Source: DATIRA01 sp963766505 (lineage in GTDB: Bacteria > Pseudomonadota > Gammaproteobacteria > Steroidobacterales > Steroidobacteraceae). From it: a stretch of DNA of 64,000 nucleotides. Shown here in pieces: positions 35,063 to 46,177 of this stretch. The position numbers and the translations under genes were made by a program. The notes below the pieces were generated by a model that had not been told where the DNA came from, did not search any database, and saw only the letters and a program-made list of their open reading frames with translations. Position 1 is the first letter of the stretch, and each line of letters starts with the position of its first letter. The stretch is taken from the NCBI GenBank assembly GCA_963766505.1, contig CAVYAL010000004.1:226812-290811 (forward strand). Direction: 5' to 3'.

Positions 35063-35965
35063 TCAATCCTCCAGCTGGAACTGGATCGCGTCGGGTGAAT
35101 TCGCTTCCGGCAGGCAACCGAGACCGATCAGCCCGGCACCCTGCAGCGTGAAGTCGTCACGCCGCACGAAGGCCTCGCGCCCCTCCGGACTCGTGACGAA
35201 AGTGCCGTTCGTGCTCTGGTCCACGAGCACGAAGCGATTGCGCTGCGCCTCGATCCGCGCGTGCAGTCGCGAGATCAGGTGACCCTCGACGACGACGTCG
35301 TTTTCCTCGGCGCGACCGAGCGTCAGGCTGCGTCGCCCGTTCTCGAGCACGTACTCCCGCCCCTGGTAGCGGAGCTTCATCCGCATCTGGCGCTGACCGG
35401 CTGGGGTGCCCATTTCGATCGAGGGCAGCATGCTGGTCGCGTCCTCCTGCTGCCACAACACCTCGAAGAGTTCGATTTCCTCGCTGCGGCCGCGCACCGG
35501 CGCGACGTCGATCCGCCGCGTGCAGGCCCGCCATTCGGTGGACAGGCGCTCAACCGTGTCGGACGTGGTGATCACCTGCCCCGCCTTGGCCTGGCTGGCC
35601 ATGCGGTTGGCGGTGTGCACCGTGGCGCCGAAGATGTCCTGGTTCTGCAGTACGACCGGCCCGAAGTGGCATCCGATCCGCACGGCGACGTGCTGCTCCG
35701 GAAGGACCAGCTCGGGATGGCCGCTGATGTCGTGCTGGATCTCCGCCGCGGCGTTCACCGCGTCGTTCGCGGTCGGAAAGATGGACAGGATCTCGTCGCC
35801 GATGGTCTTGATGACCGTGCCGCGGTTGCGCTCGGTGGCCTGCTTCATCAGGTCGATCGCGAGCAGGATCGTGTCGTGCGCTCGCAGGTCGCCGAGCACC
35901 TCGTAGAGATGCGTGCTGCCAACGACGTCCGCGAACAGGACGGCGACTTCCGTTTCCGCTTGCAT
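35063..35965 (-). CDS. Class III adenylate/guanylate cyclase fused to an FHA domain
   Basis: Residues 1-170 form a cyclase homology domain: metal-binding Asp13 (LFADVVGST) and Asp57 (VIKTIGDEILSIF), with Lys53 in the adenine-selecting position and TANRMASQAKAGQV near the transition-state site. Residues about 205-290 form an FHA phosphothreonine-binding domain (LTLGRAEENDVVVEGHLISR, STNGTF). It would make cAMP under control of a phosphorylated partner. No membrane segment or signal peptide is seen. The FHA partner kinase is not in the neighbourhood. Confidence 0.88.
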   Translation of the reverse strand: MQAETEVAVLFADVVGSTHLYEVLGDLRAHDTILLAIDLMKQATERNRGTVIKTIGDEILSIFPTANDAVNAAAEIQHDISGHPELVLPEQHVAVRIGCHFGPVVLQNQDIFGATVHTANRMASQAKAGQVITTSDTVERLSTEWRACTRRIDVAPVRGRSEEIELFEVLWQQEDATSMLPSIEMGTPAGQRQMRMKLRYQGREYVLENGRRSLTLGRAEENDVVVEGHLISRLHARIEAQRNRFVLVDQSTNGTFVTSPEGREAFVRRDDFTLQGAGLIGLGCLPEANSPDAIQFQLED

Positions 35966-36032
35966 CAGACGATCAACCCCGCGGCTGGCCAGCGAGTTAC
36001 CCCAACCGTGGCCAGCCCCCGGATTATACGGA

Positions 36033-36101
36033 AAAAGGGGACAGATCTATTTGCACAGGCAAATGAATGCACAACCTGGACAAATAAATCTGTCCCCTTT
36101 T
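36033..36101. repeat. Inverted pair of AAAGGGGACAGATTTATTTG elements
   Basis: Left arm 36033-36053 and right arm 36081-36101 are complements over 21 bases with one mismatch, separated by 27 bases. It lies between the cyclase-FHA start and the dusA stop. The same element recurs at 46482, 50939 and 51016. Confidence 0.85.
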
Positions 36102-36113
36102 CATGTCCCCCTT

Positions 36114-37082
36114 TCAGGCGGCGCGGCTGAAGACGCGCAGCGAGCGCCGCAGCACGTCGGCCGTCGCACCCGGGCGCGTCCCCTCCTCGCTCAGGTATCT
36201 CCGCCAGGAACGCGCGCCCGGGAAGCCCGCGTACAGGCCCAGCGCGGGTCGCAGCATCAACGGCAGGCGATGTCCCTGCTCCTGCATTCGCTCGACGTAA
36301 TCAGCGTAAGCGAGCACGACGTCCTGCCGTTCAGGGGGCGTCCACTCGCGGTCGATCAACTCACCGTGCAGCTGCGCGAGCAGGTAGGGCTCCTGGTAGG
36401 CCTGGCGGCCGATCATCACTCCATCGAACTCACCGAGCCAGCGCCGCACATCCGCGACCGAGCGGATACCTCCGTTCAGCACGATGCACAGTTCCGGGTG
36501 CTCGCTCTTCAGCCGCAGCGGCACGTCGTAGCGCAGTGGAGGCACCTCGCGGTTCTCCTTCGGGCTGAGACCCGAGAGCAGCGCCTTGCGCGCATGCACG
36601 ATGAATACCTCGACGCCAGCCGCCCGCGTGGTCGCGACGAACTGCTCGAAGAACTCGTAGTCGTCGTGCCCGTCGATCCCGATCCGGCACTTGACCGTGA
36701 CCGGCACCTCGACGGCCTCGCGCATCGCCCGCAGGCAGTCGGCCACGAGCCCGGGCTCCGCCATCAGACAGGCGCCGAAGCGCCCGCTCTGCACGCGATC
36801 GCTCGGGCAGCCGACGTTCAGGTTGATCTCGTCGTAGCCGCGTTCCGCGGCCAGCTTCGCCGCCCGCGCAAGGAGCTCCGGGTTCGAGCCACCGAGCTGC
36901 AGCGCGACGGGGTGCTCCGCTGAGTCGAAGCCCAGCAGCCGTTCCGGATCGCCGTGCACGAGCGCCTGAGCCGTGATCATCTCGGTGTATAGCAGCGCAC
37001 CGGGACTCAGCAGCCGAAACAGGTACCGGCAATGCCGGTCCGTGTAATCCATCATCGGGGCAACGCAGATGCGATGGTCCAC
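36114..37082 (-). CDS. dusA: tRNA-dihydrouridine(20/20a) synthase DusA
   Basis: DusA reduces uridine 20/20a in the tRNA D-loop using FMN. The 322-residue protein begins VDHRICVAPMMDYTDRHCRY, with the catalytic Cys in LNVGCPSDRVQSGRFGACLM and FMN-phosphate residues in LNGGIRS and DGVMIGRQAYQ. The start is GTG at 37082. The GAGGG just before it belongs to a palindrome array that abuts the start, so the repeat itself supplies the ribosome-site-like sequence. Confidence 0.94.
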   Translation of the reverse strand: MDHRICVAPMMDYTDRHCRYLFRLLSPGALLYTEMITAQALVHGDPERLLGFDSAEHPVALQLGGSNPELLARAAKLAAERGYDEINLNVGCPSDRVQSGRFGACLMAEPGLVADCLRAMREAVEVPVTVKCRIGIDGHDDYEFFEQFVATTRAAGVEVFIVHARKALLSGLSPKENREVPPLRYDVPLRLKSEHPELCIVLNGGIRSVADVRRWLGEFDGVMIGRQAYQEPYLLAQLHGELIDREWTPPERQDVVLAYADYVERMQEQGHRLPLMLRPALGLYAGFPGARSWRRYLSEEGTRPGATADVLRRSLRVFSRAA

Positions 37083-37083
37083 G

Positions 37084-37235
37084 CCCTCACCCGGCCTGCG
37101 GCCACCCTCTCCCGGCACTGCCGGGAGAGGGTCGTCGTGGCAGTCCCGCCCTCCCTCTCCCGCTCCAGCGGGAGAGGGTCGGGGTGAGGGTTCTGCCCCC
37201 TCTCCCGCTCCAGCGGGAGAGGGTCGGGGTGAGGG
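37084..37235 (+). repeat. Array of three CCCTCTCCC-GGGAGAGGG palindromes
   Basis: Left end CCCTCACCCGGCCTGCGGCC, right end GGGTGAGGG (37227-37235), filling the space between the dusA start and the stop of the ybdK-like gene. Confidence 0.9.
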
Positions 37236-37239
37236 CGGT

Positions 37240-38373
37240 TCATATCCGCGCAGTCTCTTCGACCAGCCAGCCGACGACGGCCGAAAGCGCCTCGGCGTCC
37301 GAGGCGCCGGCCGCCTTCGCCTCGTCGTAGACCCGGATCTGCCGGTGCGCGCTGGTGCCGCGCGCCAGGATCTCGCGCAGGTGCTCGATCTCGCGCGAGC
37401 AGCCGAGCGCCTCCGCGTCCTCGCGAATCAGCTCGATGAGCTCCTCGAGCAGCTCGCCGAACGGCACGACGCTCTGCCGGCCCAGGTCGAGCAATCCCGC
37501 GTCCGAGGAATAGCGCATCGCCCGCCAGCGGTTCTCCGCGAGCAGCAGGTGCGAATACATGCGCCAGCGCTGGTTGCCGCGCCGCAGCCGGTAGAGCATC
37601 CGCAGCAGGCACTGGTTCAGCGCCGCGAGACTCATCGCGTCCTCGAGGCTGGTGCAGCAGTCCATCACGCGGGTCTCGAGCGTCGGGTAACGCGCGCTCG
37701 GCCGCAGGTCCCACCAGATGCGCGAGGTGTCGGCGATGATGCCGGTCTCGACCAGCACCTCGGTGTGCCGCCGGTACTCGCCCCAGCTCGAGAACTGCTC
37801 CGGCAGCCCGGTACGCGGCACGCCGTTGAAGATCATCAGCCGGAACGACATCAGCCCGGTGCGCTCCCCCTCCCAGAACGGCGAGCTGCAGGACAGCGCG
37901 AGCAGGTGCGGCAGGAAGTACGTGAGCTGGTTCATCAGGTCGATGCGCAGCTCGTTGTCCTCGATGCCGACGTGCACGTGCAGCCCGCAGATCATCATCC
38001 GCCGCGCCGCGCCCTGCATCTCCTCGAGCAGCGAGACGTAGCGCTCCTTGTCGGTGCGCTTCTGCTTCGAGGTGAGCGAGAACGGATGGCTCGATGCCGC
38101 GATCGGCGCGAGGCCGTAGCGGCCCGCCTCCTCGATCACCGCGAGCCGCAGCGCGGAGATCTCGCGGCGCACCTCCGCGATGTCGGCGCAGACCGGCGAG
38201 GCGACCTCGACCTGCGCGCGCAGGAATTCCGGGAAGGCCCGCCCGGCCGTGCGATCGTGCAGCGCGGCGAACAGCTCCTCCGGCGGCTCGGCCGCCACCG
38301 CGCCGGTGTCGCGCTCGACGAGGAGGTACTCCTCCTCGACGCCCAGCGTCAGCGCAGGTTCGCGGATCGCCAT
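37240..38373 (-). CDS. ybdK: Carboxylate-amine ligase, YbdK/glutamate-cysteine ligase 2 type
   Basis: The 377-residue protein matches the GCS2 family: TLGVEEEYLLVERDTGAV at the N-terminus (the Glu residues bind metal), ICGLHVHVGIEDNELR and SARYPTLETRVMDCC. E. coli YbdK has weak glutamate-cysteine ligase activity, but the natural substrate is unclear, so only the reaction type is secure. It overlaps the N-formylglutamate amidohydrolase gene by 25 bases; the pair suggests work on a gamma-glutamyl or N-formylglutamate compound. Confidence 0.9.
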   Translation of the reverse strand: MAIREPALTLGVEEEYLLVERDTGAVAAEPPEELFAALHDRTAGRAFPEFLRAQVEVASPVCADIAEVRREISALRLAVIEEAGRYGLAPIAASSHPFSLTSKQKRTDKERYVSLLEEMQGAARRMMICGLHVHVGIEDNELRIDLMNQLTYFLPHLLALSCSSPFWEGERTGLMSFRLMIFNGVPRTGLPEQFSSWGEYRRHTEVLVETGIIADTSRIWWDLRPSARYPTLETRVMDCCTSLEDAMSLAALNQCLLRMLYRLRRGNQRWRMYSHLLLAENRWRAMRYSSDAGLLDLGRQSVVPFGELLEELIELIREDAEALGCSREIEHLREILARGTSAHRQIRVYDEAKAAGASDAEALSAVVGWLVEETARI

Positions 38374-39197
38374 TCCGGCGCCTCTCGCAGCGGCCGGCGA
38401 ATCGCAGGGTCGTCGAGCATCCCGCGGATCAGCCGCGTGAGCGTCCGTACCCAGCGCTCGACCCCGGCCGGCGACTCGAGCAGGTCCTGGCGGATCTCGA
38501 GGCACAGGTGCGGCAGCCCCGCCGCCTCCGCGTGATGATCGATCGTGTAGTCCGAGGGATGCTTGCCGCTGTAGGGCTCGTTGTCGCCGACCTCGAGGCC
38601 CCCGATGCTGCGCAGGCCTTCGATCATGCGCCGGGCCGTCGCCTCGTCCTTGTCCCACAGGATCCCGACCTGCCAGGGGCGTCGGATGCCACCGTACTCC
38701 GGCGTGAACGTGTGGATCGAGATCACCAGCGGCAGCACTTCGCGCGCCTTGAAGCCGCCGAGCATCGCCGCGATGCAGTCGTGATACGGGTCGAAGAAGC
38801 AGGCGAGCCGCAGCCGCTTGTCGAATTCGCTGAGCGACTGGTTCCCCGGGATCACCCAGCCGTCGCTCTCGAGCCGGAAGGCCTCGGGGTCGTCCGGCTG
38901 GCGGTTGCAGTCCACGATCAGCCGCGAGTACCCCGCCAGCACGGCCGGTGCGTCGAGCGCATGCGACAGTCCGCGCGCGAGCTCGCCGGCACCGATGTCC
39001 CAGGCCACGTGCTGCCAGCCGGCCAGCTCGGGCAGACCGAGCCGGTTCATCCCCTTCGGGAAGGCGCGGCTCGCGTGGTCGCAGACGACCAGCGCAGGCG
39101 CGACGCCAGCCTCGTGGAGGACCACGAACGGCGGCGGGTCGTCAAGTCCGATCAGCGGGGAACTCGCGGGGAGGTGCTCGGGATTCGAGTGGGGCAT
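38349..39197 (-). CDS. N-formylglutamate amidohydrolase family protein
   Basis: The 282-residue protein has family motifs VVCDHASRAFP (His ligand), RLIVDCNRQPDDPEAF, ISIHTFTPEYGG and YTIDHHAEAAGLPHLCLEIR, typical of the zinc amidohydrolases that act on N-formylglutamate and related amides. The rest of the histidine-degradation pathway is absent here, so the substrate may differ. It is coupled to the ybdK-like gene. A CRP-type site lies 50 bases upstream. Confidence 0.9.
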   Translation of the reverse strand: MPHSNPEHLPASSPLIGLDDPPPFVVLHEAGVAPALVVCDHASRAFPKGMNRLGLPELAGWQHVAWDIGAGELARGLSHALDAPAVLAGYSRLIVDCNRQPDDPEAFRLESDGWVIPGNQSLSEFDKRLRLACFFDPYHDCIAAMLGGFKAREVLPLVISIHTFTPEYGGIRRPWQVGILWDKDEATARRMIEGLRSIGGLEVGDNEPYSGKHPSDYTIDHHAEAAGLPHLCLEIRQDLLESPAGVERWVRTLTRLIRGMLDDPAIRRPLREAPEWRSANLR

Positions 39198-39246
39198 GGA
39201 GTGGTTCGTCAGGGTCGGTTACACATTGTACCGGAGCCCTTCCGAT

Positions 39247-39262
39247 TGTGATCCGCGTCACA
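39247..39262. promoter_or_regulatory. Perfect CRP/Clp-type operator
   Basis: TGTGA, six bases (TCCGCG), TCACA is an exact CRP consensus. It lies between the divergent amidohydrolase gene (starts 39197) and the GGDEF-EAL gene (starts 39413), and could act on either. Confidence 0.65.
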
Positions 39263-39412
39263 CCCGCCCGGGGACCGCCTGCCTAACATCCGACGGATCC
39301 TGCCCCGATCCCCAGGGGCGGAGCGGGCTGGCAAAGAACGAATGGAACACGCCAAGCACCAGGATCACGAGGAACGCGTACCGGGCCGGTCCGGACCTGG
39401 CGGCGTACCGCC

Positions 39413-42400
39413 GTGAGCATGCATCCGCTCCTCAAGCAGCAGTTCCAGGACTCCCGCGGCGAAGAGGGCCAACTGGACCTGCGCAGGCTGCTGAAGGCGA
39501 TCAGCGCAGCCTACACCGAGTGGGACGAGGAGCGCCGGGGCGTCGTGCGCTCGATGAAGCTGCTCGCCGACGAGACCAGTGCGTTCACCCGCGAGGTCCG
39601 CGAGAGCGCCGCCTCGCAGCTGCAGGTGATCCTGGACCACGTCAAGGACGCGATCCTGACGGCCGACCAGGACGGTCGCATCGAGACGCTGAACCGGGTC
39701 GGCGAACACATCCTCGGCTACGCCGAGCAGGACATCCGCGGCCGAAAGCTCGACGAACTGATCCCGGCGCTCGCCTCGCGCAACCAGCTGTCCGAGGCGC
39801 TCGAGGACTTCGCCGAGAGCCTCGACGACACCCAGTTCAACCTGTCGCCGCGCGAGACCAGGGCACGGCACCGCAACGGCAGCCTGTTCGAGGCCGAGAT
39901 CGGCGTGAGCAAGGTGCGGCTGGACCGTCGCGAGGTCTACATCGTCTGCCTCCGGGACACGACCGAGCGCAAGCTCTCAGAGGCCGCCATCCGCGAAAGC
40001 GAGGCACGCTACCGTACGCTGGTCGAGAACGCGCCCGAGGCGATCGTCGTGCTCGACGTGGACGCGCAGCGCTTCGTCGAGTGCAACGACAACGCCGTGC
40101 GGTTCTTCAAGATGAGCCGCGAGCAGCTCCTCGCCTGCGGGCCCGAGCAGATCAGCCCGCCCTCCCAGGCGGACGGCACGCCCTCGTTCGGCGTCGCACG
40201 CGGCCACGTGGACCGCGCGCTCGCCGGGGAGGCGCCCTGCTTCGAGTGGCTGCACCGCGATTCGCTCGGTCACGTGATTCCCTGCGAAGTGCGCCTGGTA
40301 CGGCTGCCCTCCTCCAGCCGACGGCTGATCCGCGGCAGCATCACCGACATCACCGAGCGCAAGCGCGCGGAACTGCTCGCAGCCGGCGAGCGACGGGTCT
40401 TCGAGCGCATCACCGGCCACGTCGAGCTGGACGAGACGCTCGAGGCGATCACCGAGACCGCGGAGATGGTGACGCCGGATGCGTTCTGCACCGTCTGCAT
40501 CTACGACGCGGAAACGAATTCGCTCGCGCACGCGGCCGGCCGCCGGCTGCCCGAGGACTTCATCCGCTCGCTGCGGGGCGTCGAGATCGGGCCGCGCAAC
40601 GGCTCCTGCGCCGCGGCCATCTACCTGCAGCGCCAGGTCGTCGTGGCCGAGATCGGCCGCGACGCGCTGTGGGAGCAGATACGGGAGCCCGCGCTGCGTG
40701 CCGGGTTGCGCGCCTGCTGGGCGACGCCGATCCGCTCGTCCGACGGTCGCACGCTCGGCACCGTGGCAATGTACTTCCGCCAGCCGCGCAGTCCGCTGCG
40801 GCGCGACTTCGAGCTGATGGCGCGGCTGACCGCGCTGGCCGGCATCGCGATCGAGCGCAAGCGCTCGGAGGAGACGCTCCGGGCCAGCGAGGCGCGCTAC
40901 CGCGGGCTCTTCGAAAACGTCGTCGAGGGCGTCTACCGTACCAACGTCGACGGTCGGCTCGAGGCCGTGAACCCGGCGCTGGTCCGCATGCTGGGGTTCG
41001 ATCGGGCCGAGGAACTGCTGAACCTGCCGTCGACCCGCGGACTGTACGTGGACGCGGCCGACCGCGACCGGGTCGTGCAGACGCTCGACCGCGACGGGCT
41101 GGTGCAGAACGCCGAGTACCAGCTCCGCCGCCGCGACGGCGAGGTCATCACGGTGGTCGAGAATGCCCGGGCCGTGCGGGACGAGCGCGGAGAACTCGTC
41201 GGTTACGAGGGCACGATCTCCGACATCTCGGTACGCAAGCGCGCCGAGGTCCAGCTCTACGAGGAGAAGGAGAAGGCGCAGGTGACACTGCAGTCGATCG
41301 GCGACGCCGTCATCACCGCCGATGCGGAGGGCCGCATCGAGTACCTGAACCCGGTCGCGGAGGAACTCACCGGCTGGGCGACCGCCGAGGCCGCCGGCCA
41401 ACCGGTCGAGACCGTGTTCCACATCGTCAGCGAGACCGGACGCGAACCGCTCGACAGCCCCGTCCTGCGCTGCCTGCGCGAGGGTCGCGTGGTCGAGATC
41501 AGCGAGCCGACGCTGCTCGTGAACCGCCGCGGCCAGCAGATCGCGATCCAGGATTCCGCGGCGCCGATCCGCGACCGCTCCGGAAGGCTGATCGGCGCGG
41601 TGATGGTATTCCACGACGTGAGCCAGGAGCGGCGGCTGCAGCGCGCGCTCGCCTACCAGGCCACCCACGACCCGCTCACCGGGCTGATCAACCGCCGCGA
41701 GTTCGAGAACCGGCTCAGCGATGCGCTCGGCTCCGCAGCCGCGGACGAGCACCTGAGCCACGTGCTGATGTACCTCGACCTCGACCAGTTCAAGGTCGTC
41801 AACGACACCTGCGGTCACGAGGCCGGCGACCGGCTGCTCAAGCAGCTCACCAGCGTGGTCCAGACGCGGATCCGCACCACCGACACGCTGGCGCGCCTCG
41901 GCGGCGACGAGTTCGGCGTGCTGCTCGCCGACTGCGACCTCGACACCGCGAGCCGCATCGCCGACGGCCTGCGCCAGGCGATCCGGGAGTTCCGCTACGT
42001 CTGGAACGACCGCGTGCTGCACGTCGGCGTGTCGATCGGCCTCGCCGAGATCGACGGCAGCGTGGACTCGATCTCGGACATCATGAGCGCCGCCGACGTG
42101 GCCTGCTACTCGGCGAAGGACGCCGGACGCGACCGCGTGCAGACCTTCCAGCAGGGCCGTGTGCCGGAGCGCCACCGCGAGATGCAGTGGGTCTCGCGCA
42201 TCAACCGCGCCTGCGAGGAGAACCGCCTGGCGCTGCTCTGCCAGCCCATCGTCCCGATCCGGGCTGGCGTGGAGAAACTGCGCCACTTCGAGCTGCTGCT
42301 GCGGATGCGTGACGAGGACGGCCACTACGTCCAGCCGGCCGAGTTCATCCCTGCCGCCGAGCGCTTCAACCTGATGCCGGCGATCGACCGCTGGGTCGTG

Positions 42401-42979
42401 CGCCAGGCCTGCTCGCGGCTCGCCCATCGCCGCAGCGACCCCGAGCACAGGAAGCCGTTCACGCTCGGCATCAACATCTCGCCGACGAGCCTGAACGACG
42501 AGCAGTTCCTGGAGTTCGTGCTGGCCGAGATCGTCGAGGCCGAGATCAGCCCCGGCGCGCTGTGCTTCGAGCTCACCGAGACCGCGGCGATGTCGAGCCT
42601 TGCCGCCGCGACGCACTTCATCGAGGAGCTGCGGCGCCACGGCTGCCGCTTCGCGCTCGATGACTTCGGCAGCGGCCTGTCGTCGTTCATGTTCCTGAAG
42701 AACCTGCCGGTGGATTTCCTCAAGATCGACGGCCAGTTCCTGCACAATATCGCCCACGACCAGGTGGATCGCGGCATGGTCGAGGCGATCGCCCAGATCG
42801 GCCGGACGATGGGGATCGGCACGATCGCCGAGCGGGTGGACTCGGCCGAGGTGCTCAGCCGCCTGGCCGACCTCGGCATCCAGTACGCGCAGGGACACTA
42901 CATCGCGCCGCCGCAGCCGGTCGAGGTGCTCGAGTCGCTGCTCGAGGGCGAGGCCGGGCCCGTCAGGCTGAGCGCCTGA
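39413..42979 (+). CDS. PAS-PAS-GAF-PAS-PAS-GGDEF-EAL cyclic-di-GMP protein
   Basis: A 1188-residue soluble signalling protein. In order: a helical N-terminus, PAS (about 68-190), PAS (195-325), GAF (330-480), PAS (490-615), PAS (620-740), GGDEF (about 745-910, intact GGDEF at 829-833) and EAL (about 925-1185). The cyclase signature is intact. In the EAL domain the motif is ELL (Glu960 kept), with ELTET and DDFGSG (Asp1083, Asp1084) present, but the usual EGVE reads ERVD. Start GTG 39413; ATG 39419 is also possible. Four PAS domains and a GAF suggest several inputs. Confidence 0.92.
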   Translation: MSMHPLLKQQFQDSRGEEGQLDLRRLLKAISAAYTEWDEERRGVVRSMKLLADETSAFTREVRESAASQLQVILDHVKDAILTADQDGRIETLNRVGEHILGYAEQDIRGRKLDELIPALASRNQLSEALEDFAESLDDTQFNLSPRETRARHRNGSLFEAEIGVSKVRLDRREVYIVCLRDTTERKLSEAAIRESEARYRTLVENAPEAIVVLDVDAQRFVECNDNAVRFFKMSREQLLACGPEQISPPSQADGTPSFGVARGHVDRALAGEAPCFEWLHRDSLGHVIPCEVRLVRLPSSSRRLIRGSITDITERKRAELLAAGERRVFERITGHVELDETLEAITETAEMVTPDAFCTVCIYDAETNSLAHAAGRRLPEDFIRSLRGVEIGPRNGSCAAAIYLQRQVVVAEIGRDALWEQIREPALRAGLRACWATPIRSSDGRTLGTVAMYFRQPRSPLRRDFELMARLTALAGIAIERKRSEETLRASEARYRGLFENVVEGVYRTNVDGRLEAVNPALVRMLGFDRAEELLNLPSTRGLYVDAADRDRVVQTLDRDGLVQNAEYQLRRRDGEVITVVENARAVRDERGELVGYEGTISDISVRKRAEVQLYEEKEKAQVTLQSIGDAVITADAEGRIEYLNPVAEELTGWATAEAAGQPVETVFHIVSETGREPLDSPVLRCLREGRVVEISEPTLLVNRRGQQIAIQDSAAPIRDRSGRLIGAVMVFHDVSQERRLQRALAYQATHDPLTGLINRREFENRLSDALGSAAADEHLSHVLMYLDLDQFKVVNDTCGHEAGDRLLKQLTSVVQTRIRTTDTLARLGGDEFGVLLADCDLDTASRIADGLRQAIREFRYVWNDRVLHVGVSIGLAEIDGSVDSISDIMSAADVACYSAKDAGRDRVQTFQQGRVPERHREMQWVSRINRACEENRLALLCQPIVPIRAGVEKLRHFELLLRMRDEDGHYVQPAEFIPAAERFNLMPAIDRWVVRQACSRLAHRRSDPEHRKPFTLGINISPTSLNDEQFLEFVLAEIVEAEISPGALCFELTETAAMSSLAAATHFIEELRRHGCRFALDDFGSGLSSFMFLKNLPVDFLKIDGQFLHNIAHDQVDRGMVEAIAQIGRTMGIGTIAERVDSAEVLSRLADLGIQYAQGHYIAPPQPVEVLESLLEGEAGPVRLSA

Positions 42980-42989
42980 CCGCTTCGCC

Positions 42990-43850
42990 ATGCAGGAACA
43001 ATACATACTTCTGATCCACTGCCCGGACCGGGAAGGTCTCGTCGCCTCGGTCACCTCGCTGATTCGCCGCTACCACGGCAACGTGGTCGACCTCGACCAG
43101 CACGTGGACACCGAGCGCGGCGTGTTCTTCATGCGCGTGGCGTGGAACCCTTCGCCGGACGACCCGCGCTCGATCGAGCATTTCGAGCAGGCCTTCGCGG
43201 TGGAAGTCGCCCGTCCCTGCGGCATGACCTGGCGCCTGGAGCGCTCCAGCCGGCGCAGCCGGATGGCGGTCTTCGTCTCGAAGTTCAGTCACTGCCTGCA
43301 CGACATCCTGTCCCGCTGGGAATCCGGCGAGTGGCAGATCGAGATTCCGCTGATCGTCAGCAATCACCGCGATCTCGAGCCCGTCGCGCGGCGCCATGGC
43401 ATCCGCTTCGAACACGTGCCGGTGACCGCGGCCACCAAGGCGGAAGCCGAACGGCGGCAGCTGGAACTGCTCGGCGAGGCCGGCGCGGATTTCGTGGTGC
43501 TGGCCCGCTATATGCAGATTCTCTCGCCTGAGTTCCTCACCGAGGTGGGCGGCCAGGTGATCAACATCCACCATTCCTTCCTGCCGGCATTCGCGGGCGG
43601 TCAGCCGTACCACGCTGCCAATGCGCGCGGCGTCAAGATCATCGGCGCGACGAGCCACTACGTGACCGCCGACCTCGACGCCGGGCCGATCATCGCGCAG
43701 GACGTCACGGCCGTGTCGCACAAGGACTCGGTCGAGGACATGGTCAGGAAGGGCCGCGACCTCGAGAAGATCGTGCTCGCGCGGGCCGTATACGCCCACC
43801 TGCGGCACCAGATCCTCGTCTACGACAACCGGACGGTGGTGTTCGACTGA
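42990..43850 (+). CDS. purU: Formyltetrahydrofolate deformylase PurU
   Basis: PurU hydrolyses 10-formyl-THF to formate and THF, balancing one-carbon pools and supplying formate to PurT. The 286-residue protein has an N-terminal ACT domain (LLIHCPDREGLVASVTSLI) and a C-terminal formyltransferase fold with the catalytic HHSFLPAF and SHYVTADLDAGPII. It follows the GGDEF-EAL gene by ten bases and may share its transcript. Confidence 0.96.
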   Translation: MQEQYILLIHCPDREGLVASVTSLIRRYHGNVVDLDQHVDTERGVFFMRVAWNPSPDDPRSIEHFEQAFAVEVARPCGMTWRLERSSRRSRMAVFVSKFSHCLHDILSRWESGEWQIEIPLIVSNHRDLEPVARRHGIRFEHVPVTAATKAEAERRQLELLGEAGADFVVLARYMQILSPEFLTEVGGQVINIHHSFLPAFAGGQPYHAANARGVKIIGATSHYVTADLDAGPIIAQDVTAVSHKDSVEDMVRKGRDLEKIVLARAVYAHLRHQILVYDNRTVVFD

Positions 43851-43927
43851 CGTTGGTGCTCAACAGACGTTGCTGATCGAGTGCGGGCGGGCTTCGACGA
43901 ACAGTCATGTTCGGCTGACGTTGCCGA

Positions 43928-44117
43928 CCCTCACCCGCCCTTCGGGCACCCTCTCCCGCACAGCGGGAGAGGGTTGGGGTGAGGGTTCTGCCCCCTCTCC
44001 CGCGCAGCGGGAGAGGGTTGGGGTGAGGGTTCTGCCCCCTCTCCCGCGCAGCGGGAGAGGGTTGGGGTGAGGGTTCTGCCCCCTCTCCCGCGCAGCGGGA
44101 GAGGGTTGGGGTGAGGG
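43928..44117 (+). repeat. Array of four CCCTCTCCC-GGGAGAGGG palindromes
   Basis: Four units with an exact 44-base period between convergent purU and typA; left end CCCTCACCCGCCCTTCGGGC, right end GGGTGAGGG. It probably ends transcription from both sides. Confidence 0.9.
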
Positions 44118-44130
44118 TCTCCTGTCAGGA

Positions 44131-45957
<1,827 letters not shown>

Positions 45958-46140
45958 GGGAACATCCGCCGGGAAAAAGGGCGCGGAGTATACAGGACAG
46001 GCCTCCCGTTCTTGATGCCACCGCGAATCAATATCTGTTCGCGCAGGCGATCCGGACCATTTCCAAGCACATTGGCTCGATTAGCGGCTTCACCTGTCCG
46101 GCGGAAATGGTGAAGCTGACCGCAATTAGGACCATACCTG

Positions 46141-46162
46141 TATATGGCATTTTGACCATATA
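46141..46162 (+). promoter_or_regulatory. Inverted-repeat operator before the CopG-type gene
   Basis: TATATGG (46141-46147) and CCATATA (46156-46162) form a 7-8-7 palindrome 15 bases before the start codon of the antitoxin-like gene. Ribbon-helix-helix antitoxins usually repress their own promoter through such sites. Confidence 0.5.
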
Positions 46163-46177
46163 TCAGCTACATTCGCA

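Noticed and set aside
45958..46177. A BrnT-like toxin partner upstream of the CopG-type gene
   Set aside because: All frames were read; none shows BrnT or RelE motifs, and the open stretches are short or overlap typA.
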